Of a stretch of DNA of 64,000 nt, positions 31,324-41,000 are shown piece after piece. Source of the DNA: CAXXOK01 sp963675365 (GTDB taxonomy: Bacteria > Bacillota > Clostridia > Christensenellales > Aristaeellaceae); NCBI GenBank assembly GCA_963675365.2, contig CAXXVA010000003.1:806001-870000 (forward strand). Direction: 5' to 3'. Both the position numbers and the translations under genes were made by a program. How positions within the stretch are numbered: position 1 is the first letter of the stretch; each line of letters opens with the position of its first letter. The notes under the pieces are model-generated. The model made no database searches. It was given only the letters and a program-made list of their open reading frames with translations, and had not been told where the DNA came from.

Positions 31324-31872
31324 ATGGGATGGAATATGAAATACGAGCGGGAAAAGGAATCGCCGGGGCTTTTACATCCGTTTGCCCCTGTGTTCGACGC
31401 GCGGTCGTGCGCGCTGGTGCTCGGATCGTTTCCGTCCGTCAAGTCCAGGGAAAACGCGTTCTATTACGGGCATCCGCAAAACAGGTTCTGGCGCCTGCTC
31501 GCAAAGCTTTTTTCCGGCGACGTTCCACAGACGATTGCAGAGAAAACGGAGTTTCTGTTATTGCGCCGCATCGCGCTTTGGGATATGGTGGAAGCCTGTA
31601 CGATCACCGGCAGCGCGGACAGCACATTATCTGCACAACGCTTAAACGACGTCCCGGCGCTCCTGCGGGAAACGGGCATACGCCATGTGTTTGCCAACGG
31701 GCTAACGGCCGGCAAGCTATACCGCACGCATCTGGAGAAGACAAGCGGCGTTCCCATCCTGGTTCTGCCGTCCACAAGTCCGGCCAACGCCGCGTGGTCG
31801 ATGGACAGGCTGACGGTTGCATGGCGGCCGCTTGCGGACGCGGTGCAAAAACCCGGCGAAGATACCCTATAA
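31324..31872 (+). CDS. DNA-deoxyinosine/uracil glycosylase family protein
   Basis: About 182 residues if ATG 31324 is used; ATG 31336 is another choice and neither has a strong ribosome site. The UDG-superfamily pattern VLGSFPSVKSRENAFYYGHPQNRFWRLLAKLF and the late VLPSTSPANA motif fit the hypoxanthine-DNA glycosylase branch, which removes deaminated adenine. It lies directly after the HU terminator, so expression may come from read-through. Confidence 0.85.
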   Translation: MGWNMKYEREKESPGLLHPFAPVFDARSCALVLGSFPSVKSRENAFYYGHPQNRFWRLLAKLFSGDVPQTIAEKTEFLLLRRIALWDMVEACTITGSADSTLSAQRLNDVPALLRETGIRHVFANGLTAGKLYRTHLEKTSGVPILVLPSTSPANAAWSMDRLTVAWRPLADAVQKPGEDTL

Positions 31873-31898
31873 CATTTGCCAAATCATCGGCTCTCGCC

Positions 31899-31927
31899 TT
31901 GATTTTTCAGCGGATGTAAGGTACTAT
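31899..31927 (+). promoter_or_regulatory. Promoter for rnf operon
   Basis: TTGATT (31899-31904), 17 bp, TACTAT (31922-31927), about 55 bp before rnfC. Confidence 0.55.
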
Positions 31928-31985
31928 AGACGGTGGTATAAATTTATTTAAGATGCTTCATATTGTTTAGGAAGGACAGAATTCA

Positions 31986-33332
31986 ATGAGCCTGTATACT
32001 CGGTTTCCAGGCGGCATTCACCCGCACGAGGGCATCAACGGGAAATCGGTGACCGCCGCTTTGCCGATCACTGAACTTGCCGCGCCGTCCCGCGTTGCGA
32101 TCCCGATGCAGCAGCATATCGGCGCGCCGGCAAAACCATTGGTCAAAAAAGGCGACAGCGTCAAGATGGGGCAGAAGATCGGCGAACCCGGCGGGTTTGT
32201 CAGTTCCGCCATCCATTCAAGCGTTTCCGGTACGGTGGTGGACGTCGTCCCCTGTGTGCTGGCGAACGGCTTGGAGTCCAACTGTGTGATCATCGATAAC
32301 GATTTTAAGGACGAGTGGGTGGAACGCAAGCCGGTCGCAAGCCCCGATACGCTGGACGCCGAGGCGCTGTCCGCGCTTGCCAGAGAAATGGGCCTTGTCG
32401 GTCTTGGCGGAGCGACCTTCCCGTATTCCGTTAAGCTGATGCCGCCCAAAGTGAAGCTCGATACGCTGATCGTCAACGGCGCGGAGTGCGAACCGTATTT
32501 ATCGGCCGATCACCAATTAATGCTTTCAAAAGCCAAGGAAATCATCGAGGGCACCAAGCGCATGCAGACAGCCCTTGGGATCGACAAAGTATACGTCGGT
32601 ATTGAAAAGAATAAACCGGACGCGATCAAACTAATGACGGAACTGTGTAAGGACGATCCGAGTTTCACCGTCACCGCGCTTCCTGTGGTCTACCCGCAGG
32701 GCGGTGAGAAACAGCTCGTTTACGCGCTGACCAAACGCAAGGTGCGCACAGGCGGCCTGCCGCTGGAAAAGGGTGTTCTGGTCGTTAACGTCGGAAGCGC
32801 CTACGCGCTGTACCGCGCGATTTACGAAGGCACGCCACTGATCGATCGCGTGGTAACCGTCGGCGGTGCGGTACAGAAACCCGCCAACTATCTGGTAAGG
32901 ATCGGCACGCCCGTGCAGTGGCTGCTGGAAGCGTCCGAGGGACTGCTGCCGCAGGCGAGGATGATGATCTACGGCGGCCCGATGATGGGCATGCCGATCA
33001 ACCGCACGGACATTCCGGTCACGAAGGGCTGCTCGGGCATCACGGTGCTTGAAAAAGCGCTGATGAACCAGCCCGAGACCGCTTGTATTCGCTGCGGACG
33101 CTGCATGGAGGTCTGCCCGATGCTCCTGTGCCCAAGCGATATCGACAAGGCGATGCGCAAGGGCTGGTACGATATGGCGGAGAAGCTGGGCGCGATGAAC
33201 TGCCTGGAATGCGGCGCATGCTCCTGGAGCTGCCCGGCCAAGCGCAGCCTGACGCAGAGCTGCAAGACCTGCAAGAAGGTCATCGGAGAAAAACAGCGCG
33301 CGGAGCGTGCCAAGAAAGCGGAGGCGAAGTGA
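31986..33332 (+). CDS. rnfC: Rnf complex subunit C
   Basis: 448 residues, the usual length. Peripheral subunit that contacts NADH. The N-terminal barrel-sandwich starts FPGGIHPHEGINGKSVTAA; the NADH/FMN domain shows GLGGATFPYSVKL and VNGAECEPYLSADHQLM; two 4Fe-4S motifs are CIRCGRCMEVCPMLL and CLECGACSWSCPAKRSLTQ. AGGAAGG precedes the ATG. First gene of an rnfC-D-E-A-B operon. Confidence 0.96.
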   Translation: MSLYTRFPGGIHPHEGINGKSVTAALPITELAAPSRVAIPMQQHIGAPAKPLVKKGDSVKMGQKIGEPGGFVSSAIHSSVSGTVVDVVPCVLANGLESNCVIIDNDFKDEWVERKPVASPDTLDAEALSALAREMGLVGLGGATFPYSVKLMPPKVKLDTLIVNGAECEPYLSADHQLMLSKAKEIIEGTKRMQTALGIDKVYVGIEKNKPDAIKLMTELCKDDPSFTVTALPVVYPQGGEKQLVYALTKRKVRTGGLPLEKGVLVVNVGSAYALYRAIYEGTPLIDRVVTVGGAVQKPANYLVRIGTPVQWLLEASEGLLPQARMMIYGGPMMGMPINRTDIPVTKGCSGITVLEKALMNQPETACIRCGRCMEVCPMLLCPSDIDKAMRKGWYDMAEKLGAMNCLECGACSWSCPAKRSLTQSCKTCKKVIGEKQRAERAKKAEAK

Positions 33333-33333
33333 T

Positions 33334-34332
33334 ATGCAGAGAAAACTGATCGTTTCCACCGCGCCGCACCTGCATAACCACGCGGCGTCCACGCGCCGGA
33401 TCATGCTGGATGTCGTGATCGCGCTTTTACCCACCGCGGCCGCGGCCGTATGGTTCTTTGGCGGAAGCGCGCTGATGCTGATCATCGTCGCTGTTTTAAG
33501 CGCGGTCGCCGCGGAATTTATTTACCAGAAGCTCGCACACCAGCCGGTTACGACTGGTGACTTGAGCGCTGTAGTCACCGGCCTGCTGCTCGCGTTCAAC
33601 CTCCCGGCCAACGCCCCGTGGTGGATGGCCGTCGTAGGATCTTTCCTGGCGATCATCCTGATCAAGCAGCTATTCGGCGGACTGGGACAGAACTTTATGA
33701 ATCCGGCGCTTGCCGCCAGGGCGATTTTAATGCTGTCTTGGACCGGCTTAATGGCCGCCAACGTACTGCCGCACGCGGGGCAGTGGATCGCGCCTGCCGC
33801 AGTGGACGCCTTATCGGTCGCGACGCCGCTATCGCACGGGGCGACAGGATTTACGCTCTGGCAGCTGTTCTCCGGCGACGTTCCCGGTATGCTCGGCGAG
33901 ACCTCCAAGCTTACGCTGCTGCTAGGAGGCGCTTACCTTCTGATTCGCAAAGTAATCGACTGGCGTATCCCCGTATCGTTCATCGGTACGGTGGCGATCG
34001 CGTATTTCATCCAGACCGGAACGCTCTACTCGGTGGAATCCGGCGCGGAAAACGTGCTGTACCAGTTGCTGTCAGGCGGTCTGATCATCGGCGCGTTATT
34101 TATGGCGACGGACTATGTCACCTCGCCGATCAGCGGCGTCGGCAAGCTGATCATGGGCGTGGGATGCGGATTGTTTCTGTTCGTGATCCGCGAGTTTTCC
34201 AGCTATCCGGAGGGCTGCTCGTTCGCTATTCTGTTCATGAACGTCCTGACCCCGCTGATCGACCGTTTTACCACGAAAAAACCCTTTGGGTTTGAAAAAT
34301 CCGCAGCTCCTGCAAAGGAGGCTAAGGCATGA
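33334..34332 (+). CDS. rnfD: Rnf complex subunit D
   Basis: 332 residues from ATG 33334, one base after the rnfC stop, with GAGGCGAAG upstream. Integral membrane subunit with about nine helices. The covalent-FMN motif is visible as SHGATGFT near residue 170, so a flavin transferase (ApbE-type) acting on Thr is expected, though none is encoded in this window. The stop overlaps rnfE as ATGA. The usual next gene, rnfG, is absent. Confidence 0.94.
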   Translation: MQRKLIVSTAPHLHNHAASTRRIMLDVVIALLPTAAAAVWFFGGSALMLIIVAVLSAVAAEFIYQKLAHQPVTTGDLSAVVTGLLLAFNLPANAPWWMAVVGSFLAIILIKQLFGGLGQNFMNPALAARAILMLSWTGLMAANVLPHAGQWIAPAAVDALSVATPLSHGATGFTLWQLFSGDVPGMLGETSKLTLLLGGAYLLIRKVIDWRIPVSFIGTVAIAYFIQTGTLYSVESGAENVLYQLLSGGLIIGALFMATDYVTSPISGVGKLIMGVGCGLFLFVIREFSSYPEGCSFAILFMNVLTPLIDRFTTKKPFGFEKSAAPAKEAKA

Positions 34333-34970
34333 AACAGAAAAAGAGCATGCGCTCGGTATTCATGAACGGCATTTTTGCCGAAAACCCCACCTTTCGCCTG
34401 GTACTGGGCATGTGTCCCACCCTGGCCGTATCCACGGCCGTGTTCCAGGGGCTTGGAATGGGGCTTGCCACCACTTTTGTGCTCGTGTTCTCCAATTTCG
34501 TTATCGCGCTGCTGCGCAACATCATTCCCGACAAGGTTCGCATTCCCGCATTCATCGTGGTCATCGCGACCTTCGTAACGATCGTGGATTTAATGCTCAA
34601 GGCGTTTATCCCAAGCCTGAGCCAGTCGCTAGGCATTTTCATCCCGTTGATCGTCGTCAACTGCATCATCTTCGCCCGTGCGGAATCGTTCGCGTCTAAG
34701 AACAACGTCCTGCTGTCCTTGACGGACGGACTGGGCATGGGGCTTGGCTTCACCCTCGGCATTACGCTTTTATCGGCATGCAGGGAACTGCTTGGCAACG
34801 GTACGCTGCTGGGCGCACAGGTGATGCCGGAAAGCTTCCAGCCCATGGCCATCGCGCTGCGGCCGCCCGGCGGGTTCATTATGCTGGGTATCCTGCTGGT
34901 CGTTATCAACGCCGCAGGGAAAGCCTTAGCCAGGCGCAAAGCGCAAAAAGCGAAGGAGGCTGAATTATGA
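34329..34970 (+). CDS. rnfE: Rnf complex subunit E
   Basis: 213-residue membrane protein with about six helices. NGIFAENPTFRLVLGMCPTLAVS is the conserved N-terminus, in which the Cys helps hold an intramembrane Fe-S cluster shared with RnfA, and CRELLGNGTLLG is also typical. AAGGAGG precedes the ATG, which overlaps rnfD by 4 bp. The stop overlaps rnfA by 4 bp. Confidence 0.95.
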   Translation: MKQKKSMRSVFMNGIFAENPTFRLVLGMCPTLAVSTAVFQGLGMGLATTFVLVFSNFVIALLRNIIPDKVRIPAFIVVIATFVTIVDLMLKAFIPSLSQSLGIFIPLIVVNCIIFARAESFASKNNVLLSLTDGLGMGLGFTLGITLLSACRELLGNGTLLGAQVMPESFQPMAIALRPPGGFIMLGILLVVINAAGKALARRKAQKAKEAEL

Positions 34971-35551
34971 GCAGTTTAATTCTGATCATCATCTCCGGCG
35001 TTCTGGTCAATAACCTGGTCATGTCCCAGTTCCTGGGCATCTGCCCGTTCCTTGGGATTTCCAAGAAGACCGAAACGGCGTTTGGCATGGGCATGGCCGT
35101 AACCTTCGTTATGGTGCTCGCGTCGGTGATCACCTATCTGATCCGGGCGTACTTGCTGCTGCCGTTCAATCTGGAATACATGCAGACCATCGCGTTCATC
35201 CTGGTGATCGCCGTGCTGGTGCAGACCGTGGAGATCATTCTTAAAAAGGTTTCCCGGGCGCTGTATCAGGCGCTGGGCGTGTACCTGCCGCTGATCACCA
35301 CCAACTGCGCGGTGCTGGGCGTCGCCATCAGCAATACCACGGCTGTCGAAGGCGGGTACGACCTGATCCATTCCGCCGTCAACGGTTTTGCGGGCGCGCT
35401 GGGCTTTACGCTGGCGCTGGTCGCGTTTGCGGCTATCCGTGAAAAGCTTGCGATGAACGATCTTCCCAAATGGATGGGCGGTTTCTCCGGCGCGCTGATC
35501 GCCGCCGGGCTGATGGCCGTCGCGTTCCAGGGTTTTGGCGGTATGATTTGA
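34967..35551 (+). CDS. rnfA: Rnf complex subunit A
   Basis: 194 residues, standard length, six helices. NNLVMSQFLGICPFLGISKKTETA and LITTNCAVLGVA hold the conserved Cys residues. A Rnf/Nqr core subunit, homologous to RnfE with opposite topology. AAGGAGG precedes the ATG. Confidence 0.96.
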   Translation: MSSLILIIISGVLVNNLVMSQFLGICPFLGISKKTETAFGMGMAVTFVMVLASVITYLIRAYLLLPFNLEYMQTIAFILVIAVLVQTVEIILKKVSRALYQALGVYLPLITTNCAVLGVAISNTTAVEGGYDLIHSAVNGFAGALGFTLALVAFAAIREKLAMNDLPKWMGGFSGALIAAGLMAVAFQGFGGMI

Positions 35552-35567
35552 GTAAGGAGACGCGACT

Positions 35568-36638
35568 ATGACCGATATTCTGATTGGTGCGGGCACGCTG
35601 GCAGGCATTGCGCTGGTTTTCGGCCTGCTGTTGATGCTTGTCAACAAAGTATTTCAAGTTCCCAGCGACCCGCGGCGCGACGCGATACGCGAAGCCCTGC
35701 CGGGCGCTAACTGCGGCGCTTGCGGCTATGCGGGCTGCGACGCGCTGGCCGACGCCATTGCCGCCGGAAACGCGCCGGTGGACGCCTGCCCGGTGGGCGG
35801 CGTTGACCTTTCCAAAGCGATCGCGGAGATCATCGGCGCCGAGTCCCCTGAAGCGCAGGCAAAGCGTGTGGCGACCGTGATCTGCCAGGGAACGCTGGAC
35901 CGCTGCAAGGAAAAGTTTCCGTATGTCGGTATCAAGGACTGTGTTGCGGCAACGATCGTCAACGACGGCAATAAAGCCTGTAAATACGCGTGCCTGGGTC
36001 TTGGAACCTGCGTGGAAGCCTGCAAATTCGACGCTATCACCATTGATCCGCACGACAAGATTGCCAAGGTCGATCCCGAAAAATGCACCGGCTGCGAAGC
36101 GTGCATAAAGGCTTGCCCCAAGAATGTTTTGGTCATGCAGCCAGTCGAGCTTCCGGTCCGCGTGCTGTGCCGTGCCGCCGAAGAGGGCGTCGTGGTCAGC
36201 GACAACTGCAAGATCGGCTGTATTGGCTGCGAATTGTGCGCTAATACCTGCAAGTTCGACGCCATCACCATGAAAAATCACCTGCCGCAGTTTGATAACG
36301 ATCAATGCGTCGGCTGTATGATGTGCGCCGAGGTGTGCCCGACCGGCGCGATCTGGGGCGATTTCGATCACCGAAAGATCGCCAAAATCGATCCCAACGA
36401 ATGCATCGGCTGTACGATCTGTAAAAAGACCTGCCAGTTCGAGGCGATTTCCGGAGAACGCAAGAGCATCCATAAAATATTGGAAGCCTGCACCGGCTGC
36501 GGCCAGTGTGTGCCCAAATGCCCCAAGAAGTGCATTACTTTGACTGTTCGAGAGCACGTGCGGGACGCAAACGCGAAGGTTGGAACAAGCGAGACCGTTG
36601 CGGCTATCCCCAAACAGGACACGGCAAAGGAAGAATAA
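35568..36638 (+). CDS. rnfB: Rnf complex subunit B, multi-ferredoxin form
   Basis: 356 residues. One N-terminal membrane helix, then the Fe-S domain CGACGYAGCDAL, then six Cys-rich 4Fe-4S motifs: CKYACLGLGTC, CTGCEACIKAC, CKIGCIGCELC, CVGCMMCAEVC, CIGCTICKKTC and CTGCGQCVPKC. This is at the long end of the family, as in acetogenic clostridia. It receives electrons from ferredoxin. A TAAGGAG site precedes the ATG. proC follows after 1 bp, so the rnf transcript may extend into it. Confidence 0.95.
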   Translation: MTDILIGAGTLAGIALVFGLLLMLVNKVFQVPSDPRRDAIREALPGANCGACGYAGCDALADAIAAGNAPVDACPVGGVDLSKAIAEIIGAESPEAQAKRVATVICQGTLDRCKEKFPYVGIKDCVAATIVNDGNKACKYACLGLGTCVEACKFDAITIDPHDKIAKVDPEKCTGCEACIKACPKNVLVMQPVELPVRVLCRAAEEGVVVSDNCKIGCIGCELCANTCKFDAITMKNHLPQFDNDQCVGCMMCAEVCPTGAIWGDFDHRKIAKIDPNECIGCTICKKTCQFEAISGERKSIHKILEACTGCGQCVPKCPKKCITLTVREHVRDANAKVGTSETVAAIPKQDTAKEE

Positions 36639-36639
36639 C

Positions 36640-37452
36640 ATGAAAATCGGGTTTATCGGCGCGGGCAATATGGCAAGCGCGATCATCGCCGGGCTGACCG
36701 CCAAGAAGTTTATACAGGCGGATGAGATCGCCGTATACGACGTTTCCGAGGCGCAGACGCAAAAAGCTGTCGATCGTTTCTCCGTGCATGCTTCGGCGTC
36801 GCAGGACGAGTTAATCAAGGCTTGCGCATTTATCATACTTGCGGTAAAACCCGTATACATGAAAGACGTGCTTACAAAGGCCGCGCCGCATGCGGACGGC
36901 AAAAAGTTCATTTCCATCGCGACCGGATGGTCCGTAAACATGCTGGAGACCGCATTGCAGTCCGACCGCGCCGCCGTGCTGCGCTGTATGCCCAACACAC
37001 CGCTGATGGTGGGGGAAGGCTTTACGGCGATCTGCGAGGATACCAGCTTTGGAAAAGAAGATTTAGCCTTTGCAAAGGCGCTGTTTGAAATGCTGGGCAA
37101 GGTCGCAGTCATTCCCGAAAGGCTGTTCGACGCCATTGTCGCGGTCGCGGGAAGCGCGCCGGCTTACGTGTTTGTTTTCGTGGAGGCGCTGATCGACGCG
37201 GGAATCAAGCTGGGACTTCCCAGGGACGTCGCAACCATTGCCTGCGAGCAAACGGTGTTTGGCGCTGCGAAGCTTCTGCTCGAAACGGGAGAACACCCGG
37301 CCAAGCTTAAGGACATGGTCTGTTCGCCTGGCGGCACGACCATCGAAGCGATCGCGTCGCTTGAAAACAGCGGCTTCCGCAATGCGATCATCCAGGCGGC
37401 GACCGTTTGCGCCGACAAGAGCCGCAAACTCTCCGAGCAACCGAAGGATTGA
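36640..37452 (+). CDS. proC: Pyrroline-5-carboxylate reductase
   Basis: 270 residues from ATG 36640, preceded by AAAGGAAG. It reduces P5C to proline with NAD(P)H. N-terminal nucleotide loop IGFIGAGNMASAI, RCMPNTPLMVGEG, and the C-terminal signature MVCSPGGTTIEAIASLENSGF. Normal length. Tail gene of the rnf run; a link to redox balance is inference. Confidence 0.95.
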   Translation: MKIGFIGAGNMASAIIAGLTAKKFIQADEIAVYDVSEAQTQKAVDRFSVHASASQDELIKACAFIILAVKPVYMKDVLTKAAPHADGKKFISIATGWSVNMLETALQSDRAAVLRCMPNTPLMVGEGFTAICEDTSFGKEDLAFAKALFEMLGKVAVIPERLFDAIVAVAGSAPAYVFVFVEALIDAGIKLGLPRDVATIACEQTVFGAAKLLLETGEHPAKLKDMVCSPGGTTIEAIASLENSGFRNAIIQAATVCADKSRKLSEQPKD

Positions 37453-37460
37453 GCCGCTTT

Positions 37461-37937
37461 ATGGCAGATGCGATGCGAAAAGTACAGATTTATACCGATG
37501 GCGCCTGCTCGGGCAACCCCGGTCCGGGCGGCTGGGCCGCGATTTTGACGTTTAACGGAAAAGAAAAAGAACTGTCCGGCAGCATGCCCAACACCACCAA
37601 CAACCGCATGGAACTGTTTGCGGTCATTTCCGGTCTCGGCGCGCTCAAGGAGCCTTGCAGCGTGGAAGTCTATTCGGATTCCGCCTACGTCGTCAACGCG
37701 TTTAATCAGAATTGGATTGGGAACTGGCAAACCAACGGTTGGAAAACCGCCGATAAAAAGCCTGTGGAAAACGATGATCTGTGGAAACTGCTTTTACAAA
37801 TCATCAAAATCAAAAAGCACGACGTGAAATATATCAAGGTCAAGGGTCATGCTGATCATCCGCAGAATATTCGCTGCGACGCGCTTGCCAAAGCGGCGAT
37901 TTCGGACTTCAGAAAAACCAACGGCATGGAAGAATAA
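37461..37937 (+). CDS. rnhA: Ribonuclease HI
   Basis: 158 residues from ATG 37461; ATG 37473 is also possible. It cleaves the RNA strand of RNA-DNA hybrids. The catalytic carboxylates are visible: Asp in IYTDGACSGNPGPGGW, Glu in NNRMELFAVI, Asp in VYSDSAYVVNA, and the last Asp/His region GHADHPQNIRCDALA. It overlaps nothing and begins 8 bp after proC. Confidence 0.94.
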   Translation: MADAMRKVQIYTDGACSGNPGPGGWAAILTFNGKEKELSGSMPNTTNNRMELFAVISGLGALKEPCSVEVYSDSAYVVNAFNQNWIGNWQTNGWKTADKKPVENDDLWKLLLQIIKIKKHDVKYIKVKGHADHPQNIRCDALAKAAISDFRKTNGMEE

Positions 37938-38009
37938 TGCGAATCGTTTTACAGACTAACGAAAAGATATTTCATACTATTACGAAATGAATATAGACCA
38001 AACTCAGTC

Positions 38010-38038
38010 TGGACAAATAAAGGCGGTTGTGTTACAAT
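38010..38038 (+). promoter_or_regulatory. Promoter for SpoIID-SH3b gene
   Basis: TGGACA (38010-38015), 17 bp, TACAAT (38033-38038), about 40 bp before the ATG. Confidence 0.75.
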
Positions 38039-38077
38039 CCCAATAGTTACAGAAGTGTTAACTGTTGGAGTGATTTA

Positions 38078-41000
38078 ATGCTCAGATTGTTAAAAGGCAT
38101 AATCTTTTTGACCCTTTCTATCGCTATGCTTTTTTTCAATTTTGCAGCGGCGGATACGCTGTCCAGCGTGGACGTGGATTCCGCTCCGCTCGTCACGCAG
38201 TCGTCGTCGCTGGACGGCATGGTTCGTGTGTATCTGTCGTCGCTTGGAAGCCCAAGCTCGCTGACGCTGACGATATCGGGCAATTATTCCTTAAGCGATG
38301 GAACGACGCTTTCAAGCGGCGAAACACTGACGGTTTCCTTCAGCAGTTCCACGGGCGCTTTGACGCTGACACGAAACGGCACAGCGTACTCAATGGGCAA
38401 ATCCTTCACTCTCCGCCGTCATTCGACAACTGGAACAAACGGAATCAAGATTTCTCAGGCGCGCAAACCCGGCAATCTTTACCCGGGCGATCTGGAGTTC
38501 AAGGCGGTGTCGTCTAGCGGGGGATATAAGCTTTATACGATCGCACATGTCTATATTGAAAACTACCTCTACGGCGTCGTGCCATATGAAATGGGTTCAA
38601 GCGCTCCGCTGGAAGCGCTCAAGGCGCAGGCTGTCGCCGCGCGCACCTATACCGTGCGCATGATGAGCGCGCGCGCCTCTGGATTGTACGATGTTGTGGA
38701 CACGACAGGCGACCAGACCTACAACGGTACGCCGACGTCGACTACCAGCTGCAACACGGCGGTCGATAAGACCAAAGGCATTATTCTAAAAAACGGTTCG
38801 TCCTATACGGCCACATATTATTCATCGTCCAACGGCGGGCAGACCGAATCGGTCAAAAACGCATGGGGCTCGACCGGGTACAGCTACCTGGACGTGCACG
38901 ACGATCCTTTTGATTACGCCAATCCAGACAGTGTTGTCCGGCAATCCATTGTCTATAAAAGCGCTTCAAGCTCGTATAACAATTCGCCGCTGATGTCGCT
39001 GCTTAAATCCAAGGCAATTACGGCGCTGAATTCCGCAGGCTACAACGCGACGACTTCCAACACAACGCTGCAGACGATTCAGGCGATTACCCCGACGACG
39101 CCAAAATACGCGTCGCCAAGCAAACTCTATACCAAGATGGATTTCACGCTGACGCTTTCGACCTATAACGCGAGCAACGTATACGTGTCCGTGACCACAA
39201 CGGTAACCTGCGATATATTCAGCGAACTGGAAAGCATGCTCACCATGAGCATCCAGTCCGGCTCCAACGAACTGTGGAGTGTCGTGGAAGGGTCTACTTC
39301 CTTTGCCATCCAGTCAAGGCGCTACGGGCACGGCATCGGCATGAGTCAGCGCGGCGCCATGTACATGGGGCAATTGGGCTTTAGCTACGACGAGATTCTG
39401 GGGTTTTATTATGTTGGCAGCACGCGTGTTGGCTGTACTTTTACCAATACCATCCTTTCGGCCGATTCATCCGAGGTCATCACCACGGATGAGGATCCCG
39501 TGACCATGGACGACGATACGGGCATACGCGGCATCGTCTCGCTTGGCAACGGCTCCCAGCTTGCGATCCGCAGTGAAAAATCGACGACCGCCGGCGTGCT
39601 GACTGTGATTGACAACGCCACTCCGGTCACCGTGTTGGCCAACTATGGGTCCTGGTGCAAAATACAGTACGGAAGCATCGTAGGCTATGTTCCCACAAGC
39701 GCGCTGACGATCACTGGAACCGCGCCAAGCAGCGACGATACCGCCGTATCCACCATCGACGGCTATGCGGTGGTGACTTCCTCCAGCTATTTAAACCTCC
39801 GGCAGTCGGGCAGCTATTCGGCGACCATCCTTTCCACCGCGCCGGGCGGCGCGATCCTGACGGTTCTTGACTGGGAAACGGAATGGGCGTATATCCAGTA
39901 CGGAAAACTGACCGCTTATGCGGCGACGGATTTCCTTTCCTTCTCGTCGGATTATCCGGAAGATATTTCTGCAAGCGAAACGGGGACCGGCGATTCGTCC
40001 GACGCCGTGACGGCGATCGTGGCAACGAGCAGCGGTTCCCTTAATATGCGAACGCTCGCAAAGGCCGGCAGCACCATACTGACCACCATTCCGCAGGGCG
40101 CGACCGTAACCGTAACAGAACAGGGAACGACCTGGAGCGCCGTAACCTATTTCGGGTACAGCGGCTATGTAATGACCACGTACCTGTCCTTTGCATCGAG
40201 TGACGACACGCAAAGCGACGAAGAGACCGGGGATCAGTACGCGAAGGTGACCACGGAAACCGGGTCGCTCAATCTTCGCCAGCAGGCAAAGGCCGGCAGC
40301 AATATCTACTGTACCATTCCGCAGTACGAGATCATCGTCGTGCATACGATAAACACAGATTGGAGTCAGGTAACGTACAACGGAATCACAGGCTATGTTA
40401 TGACGGTCTTTCTGACGATCGTGGACGAATCCGAAGCGCAGGATGCGGACGCGAATCAGGGAGGCGAAGAGGATACGGACGGCGATACCGGCGATGCGCA
40501 GGACGATACGACGGTCGACGGGCCTACGGCGATCGTCACTACGGCGTCCGGGTCGCTGAATCTGCGCTTTGACGCATTGCCCGGCAGCCGTGTGCTGACG
40601 CGCATTCCGCAGGGGGAGACCATTCCGGTACTCCAGAAAATGAATACCTGGACTTACACGACGTATCAGGACTACAGCGGATATGTGATGAACGCTTACC
40701 TCACGTTTTCGGACGACACTGAGACGGAATTGGATGAAAGCGAAGCGGTGACCGCAGTCGTAGTCACCGCATCAGGCTCTCTGAACCTGCGGGCAGAGCC
40801 TTACGGCAACGTGCTGACGACGATCCCGCAGAACGCCTCGGTCAGCGTTTATCAGAAGGGGTCTTCCTGGTGCTACCTGACGTACAACAGCGTCTCCGGC
40901 TACGTGATGACGGCGTATTTATCTTTCAGCACTGACGATTCGCAGCAATCCGGGGAAAGTGAAGATACAGACAGCGGTGATACCGTGACGGACGGTGATA

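Noticed and set aside
35433..37136. 567-codon minus-strand frame opposite rnfA, rnfB and proC
   Set aside because: Its Ala/Cys/His-rich product mirrors the ferredoxin repeats on the other strand; no ribosome site or family.
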